Positions 33,821 to 45,900 of a stretch of 64,000 bases of DNA are shown here, piece after piece. A program made the translations under genes and the position numbers. Each line of letters starts with the position of its first letter. Positions within the stretch are counted from its first letter, which is position 1. The notes under the pieces were generated by a model. The model ran no database searches. It saw nothing but the letters and a program-made list of their open reading frames with translations, and had not been told where the DNA came from. The DNA comes from Crambe crambe (lineage: Eukaryota; Porifera; Demospongiae; Poecilosclerida; Crambeidae): assembly GCA_963924555.1 (NCBI GenBank), contig OZ004590.1, positions 4,456,001 to 4,520,000 of the forward strand, in the 5' to 3' direction.

Positions 33821-36800
33821 CTGCACGTGTGCACATTATGGTTATGAAAGGGAGGGAAATTCAGGACATTAATTGTGGAGTGAAATTGTATTATTGTTCA
33901 TGCACATCAACTCAACCTAGAATTCTACTCAGTTATGAGACAGATAGGAGATTGGAGGGTATATTGAGGAGATACAGGCCAGGCTGCACTTTTGAGCAGA
34001 GTATCTTGCCTTATCTTTCAATCATCATTTACTCAATCATTCTTCTTTCTCTCTTCAGTAGTCTCAGCAACATGACAAGCTCTGTCTCTGACCCTTGTTC
34101 ATTTTTCTCCATAGTTAAATACATTATAGCTAGCTATACCTATCTATAGTTCAGCTATAGTTTTAAAAGCATGTGGTCTATAGCATTACATGGGTAATGG
34201 TTATACGTATCACAGAAAAAAAGTGTGTCAATAGGACATATACATATTATGGTGAGATGTATATTTTTTTCCAGCTGACCAGCTAATGTGCATGGGGCTT
34301 GCTCAAGAACATCCCTAATACCCACAGGAAATGATCACAATTACCTGGTAAAGGAGGAACTGAAGGAGAATATGTAGGAGTAGAAGACATAGAACATACG
34401 GTATCAGATCTCTGTCCTGTAAAATTAAATGAACTTCCTCCCTGGACCACAGCTGCTACTTGAAAATAGTAAGTCACATTACTCATCAAATCTCCAATCA
34501 CTACAGAGTTCTGAGAGCTGAGAACAGTAATTGATTCTTCACCATCTCGTTTCTTCCTGTTACCAATGGTTCTGTAGTAAACTGTGTAGTTGGTTATCTC
34601 TGCATTGTTGATCATTTCCCATGAAACTCTCACTGAAGTAGCACTTAATCTTTCCACCTGAACATTCATCACCATAGCTAAGAAATGTAGATATAAAAAC
34701 TATGGTATTGATATTTGGCCATTGCCTTGTTGAGTACACAGTCATAACTTTCATGAATTCCTCCATTTCTATCAGAGAGAGTGGTAGCTCTCTCTATGTA
34801 GGGATGACACAGATGCCAGTGCATGCCACATAGTAATACACAAGTGAAATTCTAGTTCCCCCATGCACTTAACAAAAGCTACTGTGAAGGATTATCTAGA
34901 GCCTACTACAGAGTGCAGACCATGCAAGTTTCAGGACCAGGGAGCTTATCAAGAAATACAGCAAGCTGATAAGTTGTCTTCTTCTCTATTGTTTTTGTTA
35001 TTATTCTAATTATACAACCATATCTCGCGAACCACTCAAGCTACAGCAAGTATTTCTGGATAAATCCACTCCAAATTCTACCAGCTACATACGTACGATG
35101 TTTTATACTTATCGATCAGAAGAGTCAAAGAAAAGGAGCACAGCTCTCAACTTGGAAGCCATTATTATTTCAATAATGCACATGTGCATGTAATTGCTAT
35201 CCAATTATCCAAAATTAGCAGCTAGCTAACTAGCTAGCTGCATCTTGGAGCTCCAAGTGTAGCTGAATACTTCAAGTCTTGATTTAGCAGCTACTGTTTA
35301 ATCTCACTCAGCTATATCCAGCCAACAATCCCTATACATATACGTCAGGTACCTTCAGATTATAGTGCAGTAATAGATGTATAATGTTGGCTGAACAAAG
35401 ATTGATCCATTTCCATCCTCCCTACCCTTTCACTTTTTCCCTTAGCTATAATTATTAGCAGAAAATGTCTCCATGATCAAGGGTAGCCTATAATAGCTAA
35501 CTTGCAAGTATTGAATTAATAATAAACTCACGAATATTAAGTGTCATCAGATCAGTTGAATTTGCAGGCACTCCTTGACCTACACTAGTGTAGGCACTGA
35601 CAGAAATAAACACTCTAGTCCCTGGAGTCAATGCTGGGATTATAAATGCTGCATTCAATTCAATACTGTTTGTGACAGGAACACCATTGTTGAGGGTGTA
35701 GGTGACCTCATAACGTAAAATGATTCCATTAGGACTTTCAGGGGGAGCCCAAGTGATGTCTATAGAAGTGAACCTCGGGTTGCTCCTGAGACCAGAAACT
35801 ACACCAGGGACTATACAAGGAATTTAATATCACTTTATTGTCATAATGTAGCTATACAGTCAAATCAAACCTACTATCTTCAACTGTCTGAATAATGGCC
35901 ACATTAGAGAAAGGTCCAGTGCCATTGCTATTGACTCCAGCTACTCGGAAGGTGTAGTTAGTGAAAGGAGTGAGTCCACTGGCAGTGAATCTCCTTTCAT
36001 CCACCATCAGCACACCAGGAATTACACTTCCTCCCAATGATGAGAATTCCACAGTGTAATTAGTGATCATCCCATTACGTTCAATGCACTCAATCTCATT
36101 CCAGGACACACTGACACTTCTAGCAGTTACAGAAAATGCTATATTTCGTGGAGATCCAGTGGAGACTATCATAAAGAATAGAATAATTAATAACAGAATT
36201 TTTCAAGTCATACAATGAATTAGCTAAGCAAATTAATCAGGGTGTTCTTTAGTAGCAGAGCTTGTGCATTAATAAGCTACACCCACACCAAAATCACTTG
36301 CTAAATGGTACGAACCTCCTACTATCTCTGAAACCAAGCATCAGAGTGAACCCAAGCTTATTGAGTAAGGGTCTGACCTACATTTACCTGTTGAGGCTGT
36401 AGTGAATTCATGAAGAGTTGATGTCCTAGACATACAATATAACCTGCCAGTGACTGTAACAATGTAGATACTGAATTCCTGGAGGTTAGTGAAACTCATT
36501 GAGGTAGTGTTGGTGGTCATTTGTCTGCTGTCTGTAATTGTTGGACACAGTTGTCGGTTGCTACCATTCAATCGCTCCAGGGAAATGGTGTAGTCATCTG
36601 CTGCTAGACTACCCACTAGCTGGGACCAGGTAATGGTGACTGATGTGGCAGTTATTGATGATGATGTGATAGTTGGTGATCGGACTGTATAATATGTACC
36701 ACGATGAAAAATGAGTCCCTCTGTCTCACTAGGATAGTGCTGGGAAAGGGCCCACATACGAATACAATGCACAGCTCCAGGCCGTAGGAATGTGGTGTAT

Positions 36801-39800
36801 GAAGTAAAAGATGAAGGAATAGCAATACCAGAACTGCGACCTATCGTGTCCATGACTGACATCTCGTACCCTCTACTAGGCAGAGGGGATGGTGCAGTCC
36901 AGGAGATCAAGAGAGAATTCCCATTCTGTCGAGCCATGAGATTAGTAGGAGCTGCTAGGGCACCTGCATGACCAAATAAAGGCTATAATAATTTTATCAA
37001 GGGGAAAAATTAACATGGCCAAAACAAGTTCTACTGAGTGATATTTAGTTCACCCTTTAGCTCTAAGTGTTTTGTGCATGCACAAGAATAATGCTCTGGT
37101 GAATATAATGCATGAGCCGAATTAAGACACATGGAACTATAGATCAGAGTGATCTAAACAATTTAATGCTGATCACATGATTTGTTTCTCAGATTTGTCC
37201 TTACAAAACAGTGCTGCTATGACTCATAGTACGTACTTAGCAAGCTCTGACACAAGTCATGTTGGGTTTCAATGGTTTTTCAATAATTATTGATCAAAAA
37301 TAATGAGGCAAATTCCTGAGTGCACACAAAAGTGAGATTTAAAGCACACTTTTCAGAGGATTTGATTGGTCACAAGTCATGTGATCGGCACTGATGACTA
37401 CATTTCACTATACCATTATTTTGATGACCAGATTCAACTCATACATGCATGTAGGTTCATCACACCATGATTATTGGGGCTTGCTTCACTCGCCCCACAC
37501 TAGATGCTTAAATGAGAGGGCGCTATCAGAGAGTATGATAGTACCCTCTAAGTAAGATGGCACGGATTGCCCCATTGGACTAATACTTAGTATTTTCATA
37601 ATTCCAGTCAGCAACTCCTAACTTGAAGACTTAACACCTTCAATGTGCTAGGAGAGTCTCAAGTATGAAGAACAGAAGACAAAGCAGTATCATTTTATAA
37701 AATCTCCGTTTTCATCTGGTCATTCATCATCATCAAATAACTTATTTCAGAAATGGTTCATTCAAATGCTATAATTACCACATGTATAAATAAGACTTTC
37801 CTTAATAATAATAACCTTCTATAGTGATATTGGAGATGAGAGTGTTGGATGTGGCTCTATTGGAGACAGAGTACTGGTACACTCCAGGTAGCCTCCCAGT
37901 CACAGTCAGTGTGCTCCGATAGCGACTATTGTCATATGCACTTGGGTCAGTCACACCATTTACTCCAATGGAAATGCTGAATGAGTCATTATTAGTGATG
38001 GGTGCACCATTTCTTGTCCAAGTGTAAGTTTCAGGAGGACCTCCTTCAGTATCACCAGCCAGAGTGAAGGATGGGGAGGCAGCATAAAATGAAGCTGATC
38101 TAATTCTTACTACAGGTCTTGTAACAGCACCAAGTACTGGAGAAATAGAGTATGTCCAAGTAAAATGCCTGGGGCTTCCTTAGGCTTGCTCCAATTAAAT
38201 ATTCCACCTGATTGGCTGGAGTCTTAGCACAAGTACTTAGTACCATGACAGGATCCACTTTTTATCACTCTCAGTACTACATGCCCATACAACAGATATC
38301 TAACTTGCTAAGTATAGGCCCTTTAAACCTTCAACAAAGGGTTACCCATTTCCTTGTGCTTCTCACTCTTAGCTACCATCCAAGAATAAAAACTTGCAAA
38401 AATAAGCCGGGGAACGGGGGCTAATACTTAGCAAACTAGCTATAGAGTTAGTGTACGTGTCTACTTTTGCTAGTTGGTGTGTCATGAGAAATCCTGTCCC
38501 CCCACAAAAATGGACCGAAATTGTTTGGCCCGCCATCTTCATAGATGCCCCCCCACCCAATTTGGCATGGCACCGCCTAGAAGAGCCTTGCAATTGAACC
38601 CAACCAGTCTAGTGAAGCCACCAACATTTGCGCATATCAGAAAATGCACTAGCACTCTCTAAGTAGGGATGGCAGGTCAAAGGTCATAGGACTGTATAAT
38701 CTTCTTCTCTTCTACCCTTACTCTACAGGTTCTCAGAAGGCTACAGTGAATCATTACATCTATAGACATAGAAGAGAGAAGAATGTTCAAAGATCTAAAT
38801 TCATTCGTTAACAAAGATATCTAAAATTGACTTTTGTTCTGTTTCTTTATAATTGAGATGAGAGCGCATTAGCACTCTCTAAGTAGGGATGGCGGGTCAA
38901 AGGTCATACGACTGTATAAACTCTAAAACTCTTCTTTCTCTTCCACCCTATACTTTACAGGTTCTCAGAAGGCTACACTGAAATACTACAGCTACACAGA
39001 AGAGAGAAGAATGTTTAAAAATCTAGAATTCATTCGCTAAATAAAATTGACTTTTGTTCTATTTCTTTACAAGTGAGCGCAAAAACTTCTTCTAATAAAA
39101 GGTTAAGTAGGGATAGCCTAAAATCTAACTGGGCTGTATAATGTACTGCAGCCTCGTATGAAAACAATCCCTACATTTACATCCACTACCTATAGCTAAG
39201 TAGTTATGACAGTTGTAAAAGTAGGGGTGGTTTTCATATGAGGCTGCAGTACATTATACAGCCCAGCTAAATGTTAGAGTTAGTTTTCATAAGGCAAATT
39301 TTAGGTTTGGGAACCTTTGCTAGCATTTGAATATATCACCATTGGCATTATGTGGAATAGTACTTGCATTGATACACTTTAGTGTACAGATTATTGATCA
39401 ACTGTACCCAAGTCCTGTAGCTAGACACAAATTAACTCACGCATCACCTCTTTGATAAAATCCCACAGGAACTGCTGTTGAAATATCACCATTCCTTCGA
39501 CAAGTGAACAATCCATTATGATGATTTGAATTTGAAAGATCCTGAGTTCTCCCATCACGGACAATTTGGGCAGTGAGATTTCCACCAGGTATTATCTGGT
39601 AGATGATCCTCCAACCAACATTAGTGTCAAGTAATGTACCATCTCCTGCCCACCAAGAAACATGGCCAACTGTAGAGTTGCAGAGTAGACCATGAGGACC
39701 ATTAGGATTATGGAGTGTTGGTGGAGATGAATACCAAACAGTTTGAACCTCATCGTGATATATCAGTGTTGGAATGCCTGTGATATTACTTCCTCTCCAA

Positions 39801-39845
39801 GTAACAGTCACTGCATTGAAAGAATAATTATAATAATCACCCATG

Positions 39846-39909
<64 letters not shown>

Positions 39910-42900
39910 CCATGAGTTACAAGAAAGGCATAAGAATAAGCTACCCAATCTTTGCACCAGGAGACTACTTTCACAACTCCCACCCCCCAGTCCTAAGCAG
40001 GACACCATTATTACTACAGTAATTTCTCCACGAGGACACATGGTCCATCCTAAGCTGGTTCAGTGAATTCAATGAGAATTTGTTGAAATGGCACATATTA
40101 GGATTGTGATGGGATGAGTGAGGGGTTAGTCACTCTGCCACCAGTAGGATTAGTATGCTGCCACCAGGTCCTGTCTTAGCTAGCTACAGCTGCAGGTTTT
40201 ACACTGAGTGTAGGTAAGAAATCTTCTTATAGATAAATACAAGACTAAAACAGAGGACACACAACTGACACAAACTGTTCCTTTTATACTAAGTCCACAG
40301 ATGGCTAAACATAATAACATTCACACTCTAACACAGAAACTTCTAGAACACACACTGGAAGGGTGACAAAAAGAATAGGCTAAACACATACATGTGACAA
40401 TGAATAAAGGACAGAACAATAATACTTAGAATAACGATAAACACACATATACACACATACAAGTGATAATGAATAAAGGATGACAGACACAGAACAGAAT
40501 AATGATGAACAAACACATACATGCACACACATACACACAGGAGGTTCATGTGAGGCTGTCCCTCCACATCTCCCCCTCCTTCAAAGTCCGACGTCCTCGT
40601 CGAGGTCCGTGTCCACCAACTCCCAAGCCTGTCTTGATAGCCCATCCGCATTCTGGTGATGCTTCCCTGCCTTGTACTGGACAGTGTAGTGAAAGTGTTG
40701 CAATGACAGGGCCCAACGAGCGAGTCGTCCAGTGAGGCGTTTGGATGATTGAAGTGCTTCCAGAGCCTTGTGGTCCGTTCTCACGATGAAGTGCTTCCCA
40801 ACCAGGTAGTGACCAAAGTGCTCAATGGCCTTGATGAGTGCCAGACACTCTAGTTCCGTGATGGCATAGTTGCGTTCAGCGCTCGTGAGCTTCCGGCTGA
40901 AGTAAGCCACTGGGAGGTCCACTCCAGAACGAGTGACGCTGAGGACCGCACCAATCCCCTGTCCCGAGGCATCAGTAGCCAGGACAAAACTGTCTTGTGG
41001 TGAGGGAATGGTGAGTTGGGAATGCTTGCAGAGGGTGTCCTTGAGTGTATTGAAGGCACCCTCCATCGGTTCAGTCCAAGATAGCTTGTTTGGAGATTTG
41101 AGATGAGTGACTTCAGTAAGGGGCAGGGCGATGGAGGAGAACCCAGGGATATATCGTCTATAATACCCAAGCATGCCTAGATAGGACTTAAGCTCTTTCT
41201 TTGTAACAGGCTTCCTAAAATCCCTGAGGGCCCTCACCCTTATTTCAGGTATGCTAACTTTGCCCTTCCCCACTCTATGTCCCAAATATTCAATTTCGGC
41301 CACACCCCACACACATTTCTTGGGGTTTGCTGTCAGGCCAAATGCTTTCAGTCGATCAAGTACCTCCCTAACCTGTTTGATGTGATCTCCCCAATCTGAG
41401 CTATGCACCACAATGTCATCAATATAGCAAGTTGAGAACTGTTCTAGGCCTTGCAGGACATGGTTCATGGACCGTTGGAAGGTTGCCGGGGCATTCATGA
41501 GCCCAAATGGCATTCGAGTAAACTCAAATTTTCCCCACGGGGTCTGAAAGGCTGTCTTAGGCTGGTCATTTTCATTCACGGGAATTTGCAGGAATCCCTT
41601 ATTCAAGTCTATTTTTGTCAGATATTTGGCACTGTTCAGCTCATCTATGAGGTCATCAATTCTGGGGATTGGGAATGGGTCTGGGGTTGTAATTTTATTC
41701 AAGTTCCTGTAATCAATACAGAGTCGTAGGGAGCCATCTGGTTTCCGAACGGGAACAACTGGGGAGGACCATGGGCTATTGGATGGCCTAATGATTCCTT
41801 TTTCTAGCCAGGACTTTACTTCCTCTTTCAGGGGTTCCCTCCATGCAGGGACTATTCTGTGTGGGGGGGTCCAGCTAGGGTCATGTCCCTCTGTGTTGAT
41901 GGCATGACTCAAGCCTACTCCCTCACCTAGGGTACCATCAGTTTGGTTCTTGTAGTCTATGAGAATCTGCTCAATGTCTGCACGCTGTGGAGGCTCAAGG
42001 AGAGATTTCCAATCAGGCTCTTTCATTTCCTCCACCTCCGCCTCCTCATCAGCAACAACCACTCTGAGGATAGAGGCATCGGGGGCATTCCAGGGCTTCA
42101 GCCTATTTATGTGGGCTGTCATGCACTTCCTTCGCTTATGAGGGACTGCCAGTCTGTACGTGACATCTGCCACCTTGCTCTCTACCTCATAGGGTCCATC
42201 CCATCTGTCTCCTAGTTTCCCCCCAGGGTCAACAACACGAACAAGGACCTGGTCTCCCTTGGAAAAGTGTCTAGCTTTAGCTTTATGCTCGGATCTAGAG
42301 GCCATTTTGTCTTTAGCCTTTTGCTCCTTCTCAACCGCTACCTCCCATGTCAGAGCCAATGTGTCTTTCAATTTCTCAATCCACTCAATGGCACTACTCT
42401 GGGAAAGGTCACCACCCATCCATCCCTCATGCACCACATCTAGGGGCCTCTAAGCTGCTTCCCGAAGACAAGCTCAAAGGGAGAGTAGCCAGTGTTAGCA
42501 TGTGGGGCCGCACGACAGGCAAACAGGATGTATTTAATCAACCTGTCCCAGTCACTGTACCTCTCAGGATATTTCCTAAGTGTGGCCTTAAGAGTGGCAT
42601 GCCAACGCTCTAAGCAGCCGTTGCTCTCAGGGTGGTATGGACTTGACTTGACATGCTTAATGTCTAGGATCTGACACAACTGTTTCATGAGTTTACTAGT
42701 AAAGACAGAACCCTGATCTGTCAGAATATGGGCCGGAATTCCAGTTCTCGAAAAAACCTCACACAATCCTTCTGCCACACTGTCTACATCCACTCTCTTT
42801 AGTGGGATGGCCTCTGGGTATTTGCTTGCCAGACAAATGGAGGTTAACAGATACCGGTAGCCGGACTTAGTCCTGGGTAAGGGACCTACTAGATCAAATG

Positions 42901-45900
42901 CTAGCTTGGTGAATGGCACATCTAGTACTGGGAGTGGTTGCAGGGGTGCCTTGCCTACACCTGCCCTGCCGGCTTTCTGGCAAGAGGTGCACTGGCTGCA
43001 GAGGTTTTTCACATCCACAGACATGCGGGGCCATGTGAACTTCCTGTTAAGGAGTGCAATTGTTTTGCCATGAGAAAAATGTCCCCCTAGCATGCTACTG
43101 TGGGCGAGTTTCAACAGCTCACTCCTTCTACTGCTGGGAACAACAATCCTTTTGTGGACCTGCTCTGCCGGGGTTGTTAGGGTATGGACTAACAAGCCGT
43201 CTTCTACAGAGTATCCCTTCTCACCCTTTTTGGCCCACTCTCTAAGCTCCTTAAGGCTCACATCTTGGCTTTGCTCCTCAATCAGCCGGGTCCTTTCCTC
43301 CTCCCCACCTGCCATGTCTAGTATGGGAATATCACCTCCCTTTTCACTATTATCTCCCAGGCCATCTAGTTTTGCATCATCTTCAAAATGCTCACCCCCA
43401 TCTACCTCAGTAGGCTCTGATACCTCCCTTCCTACAGCATCTTCCCTATCAGGGTCTATGGTCTCCTCCCTATGATTGGGGTCCAAGGGTGTTTCATTAG
43501 GGGGTGGGGGATCAATCACACTAGGCTGGGCACCATCCCTAGCATCAAGGACTTGGTTCAACTTCTCTTCCTCCTTTTGCTTTTTGGCTTTTGCCCTTGT
43601 TACTGCCTTCACTTGGGGATCTGGGTTACCTTGTACTTGGGCCAATTGGTACAGCTCATCAAAAATCTCAAGGTCATTCCCTAGCAATACTTCATGTGGA
43701 CAGTCTTGGGGCACCACAAGCACTTCATGCTTAAACATGTACTCTTTCCCTATTGCTATCCACACTATTGCTGTGGGCACATCCCGCCAGCACCCATAAT
43801 AATCTCCAACCCTGCTACTTCTACCAGTGTAGTCTGCCTCTGCTATGAGGTCTGCCCTTACTACGGTATGGTCTGCCCCACTATCCAGGGTCATTGTACA
43901 GGGGTTTGTTCCTACTCTTCCTTGAAGAGTTCTACACTTAGGTCTTCCCTCTTTTTTCACACTTGCCACTTTGTTGGGACACTCAGCTCGTTTGTGACCT
44001 TTTGCACCACACCCAAAACAGACAGGAATTTTCTCAGAGGCATCCTTTTTATAGGATCGCTCTTCCTTTCCCTTCCCCTCATCCCTCTCTGGGCCATGCT
44101 CTTTCCCCCTATGCTTCCTGCTAATCTCCCTGCTACTACTCCCCGGGTCTCCTCCACCATGCCCCACCCCCCCTCCAAAGCCACTCACCTCTTTCTGACG
44201 AGAGCTGTCCAAGTTCCTTCTCCTCCAGGGATGGCTGTCGAGATAGTTTTGTAGGTAGTGGGCGGCTTGGTGGGCGTTGGTGGGGTTGCGGACGTAGACG
44301 TAGTCGGCGATGTCGGAGGGGTAGAGAGAGAGAAGCCTCCCAATGAGGATCTCCTGGCGCAGGTCTGCGAGGGTTGAACAATCCCTAGTGATGCGGGAGT
44401 AACAAGAATCCAGTTGTCGTAGTATATCCATAGGTGGTGTGTCAGTGAATCGTCTGTTTGTGTTCCAAAACTTCCTTCGGGTCTGTTCGATCCCGAAGCC
44501 CATAGCTTCAAGTAGTTTTTCCTTTGTGTCGTTGTAGCCGTCGTCATCTCCAACTCCAACTTGGGCCACTGATCTGTAGGCTGATAGTGCCTTGCCGGTC
44601 AGACAGTTGACTAGGCGTCCTCTCCATTGCTCCTCTGGTATTTCGCATTCTGTCATGACAGTTTCAAACTTTGCGAGGTAAGCGTCGGCTTGATCTCCAT
44701 CGTGCCACTTCTCCAGGCGGTCAGCTTGCTTCATCTTCTGCTTTTTCTTCTCATTCTCTTCTCGCTGTGCCTTGGCTTCTTCACTCTGCTCTTCTTGGAG
44801 TTTGAGTAGCTTGCTCCTCTCCTCCAGCTCGTGTAGCTGAGCTTGGTGTATCTCCTTCTTCCTGGCTTCTTCCTCCTCAGCGAATTGCTGCTGCTGCCGC
44901 AGGAATCTGGTCTGAGCTTCCAAGAAGGCCTCCATGGCGGTAGACATTTCTTCTTCTGCAGTACACTCCGCAGTTGTGGGTGGAGTAGCTTCTGTTTCAG
45001 TAGTATTGCGATGTCGACTTCCTGTTCGTGGACGGAGGGTTCTTTCCATGCACGTTTGGATAGCGTCTCTCTCGATGGCCGCAGGATGACTCGAGCTAGT
45101 ACCGCTGCCACCAGTTGTGATGGGATGAGTGAGGGGTTAGTCACTCTGCCACCAGTAGGATTAGTATGCTGCCACCAGGTCCTGTCTTAGCTAGCTACAG
45201 CTGCAGGTTTTACACTGAGTGTAGGTAAGAAATCTTCTTATAGATAAATACAAGACTAAAACAGAGGACACACAACTGACACAAACTGTTCCTTTTATAC
45301 TAAGTCCACAGATGGCTAAACATAATAACATTCACACTCTAACACAGAAACTTCTAGAACACACACTGGAAGGGTGACAAAAAGAATAGGCTAAACACAT
45401 ACATGTGACAATGAATAAAGGACAGAACAATAATACTTAGAATAACGATAAACACACATATACACACATACAAGTGATAATGAATAAAGGATGACAGACA
45501 CAGAACAGAATAATGATGAACAAACACATACATGCACACACATACACACAGGAGGTTCATGTGAGGCTGTCCCTCCACAAGGATGAAACTAATCACAGAC
45601 AACTAAAACCACAGCCACAAAAGACTACCCAAGATATACACAATTATAGTATATATGTGGTTTGCACTCTGGGCTTGTAAGCGGGAGACTGTGAGTTTGA
45701 GTCTCACCAGTGACATACGTATAGTGTTTATCCATCCTTTTCACCAGCATTAACTTGCTATGAATATCCATCTAACACCATGCCACCAGTCCACCCAGCT
45801 GAAAATGGGTTACCTGGATTTTCCATGCAGGGTGCAAATCAAACTGGCTACCTCTCCTGCAAGTTCCTAGCCCAGGTTCCAGGAGGTTGCCAGCACTGGC

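Larger units (their letters stand above)
40105..45579 (-). mobile_element. Young LTR retrotransposon, Gmr1-type, one frameshift
   Basis: The 464-bp LTRs (45116-45579 is 5', 40105-40568 is 3') read as identical and are flanked by AGGAT (40100-40104 and 45580-45584). The primer site TGGTGGCAGCGGT is at 45101-45113, and a polypurine tract (GGAGGGGGAGA) abuts the 3' LTR at 40569-40579. Two ORFs cover gag-PR-INT and INT-end-RT-RNaseH. The element differs clearly in protein and LTR sequence from the one at 25933-31208. It sits in intron 1 of gene C on the same strand. Confidence 0.95.

Noticed and set aside
39840..39913. Start of an ORF with a long His run before the gene C Ig1 domain
   Set aside because: It is the (TGA)n microsatellite upstream of the acceptor. 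The exon begins at 39810 after ATGCAG, as in the paralogs.
42430..42450. Programmed ribosomal frameshift between the two ORFs of the 40105-45579 element
   Set aside because: It falls inside the integrase C-terminal region, not at gag-pol, and the related element is a single frame. A one-base deletion or error is simpler.
45650..45720. A tRNA gene
   Set aside because: The T arm and anticodon arm are recognisable, but the acceptor stem does not pair and the sequence runs into a repeat body; SINE-like is the better call.
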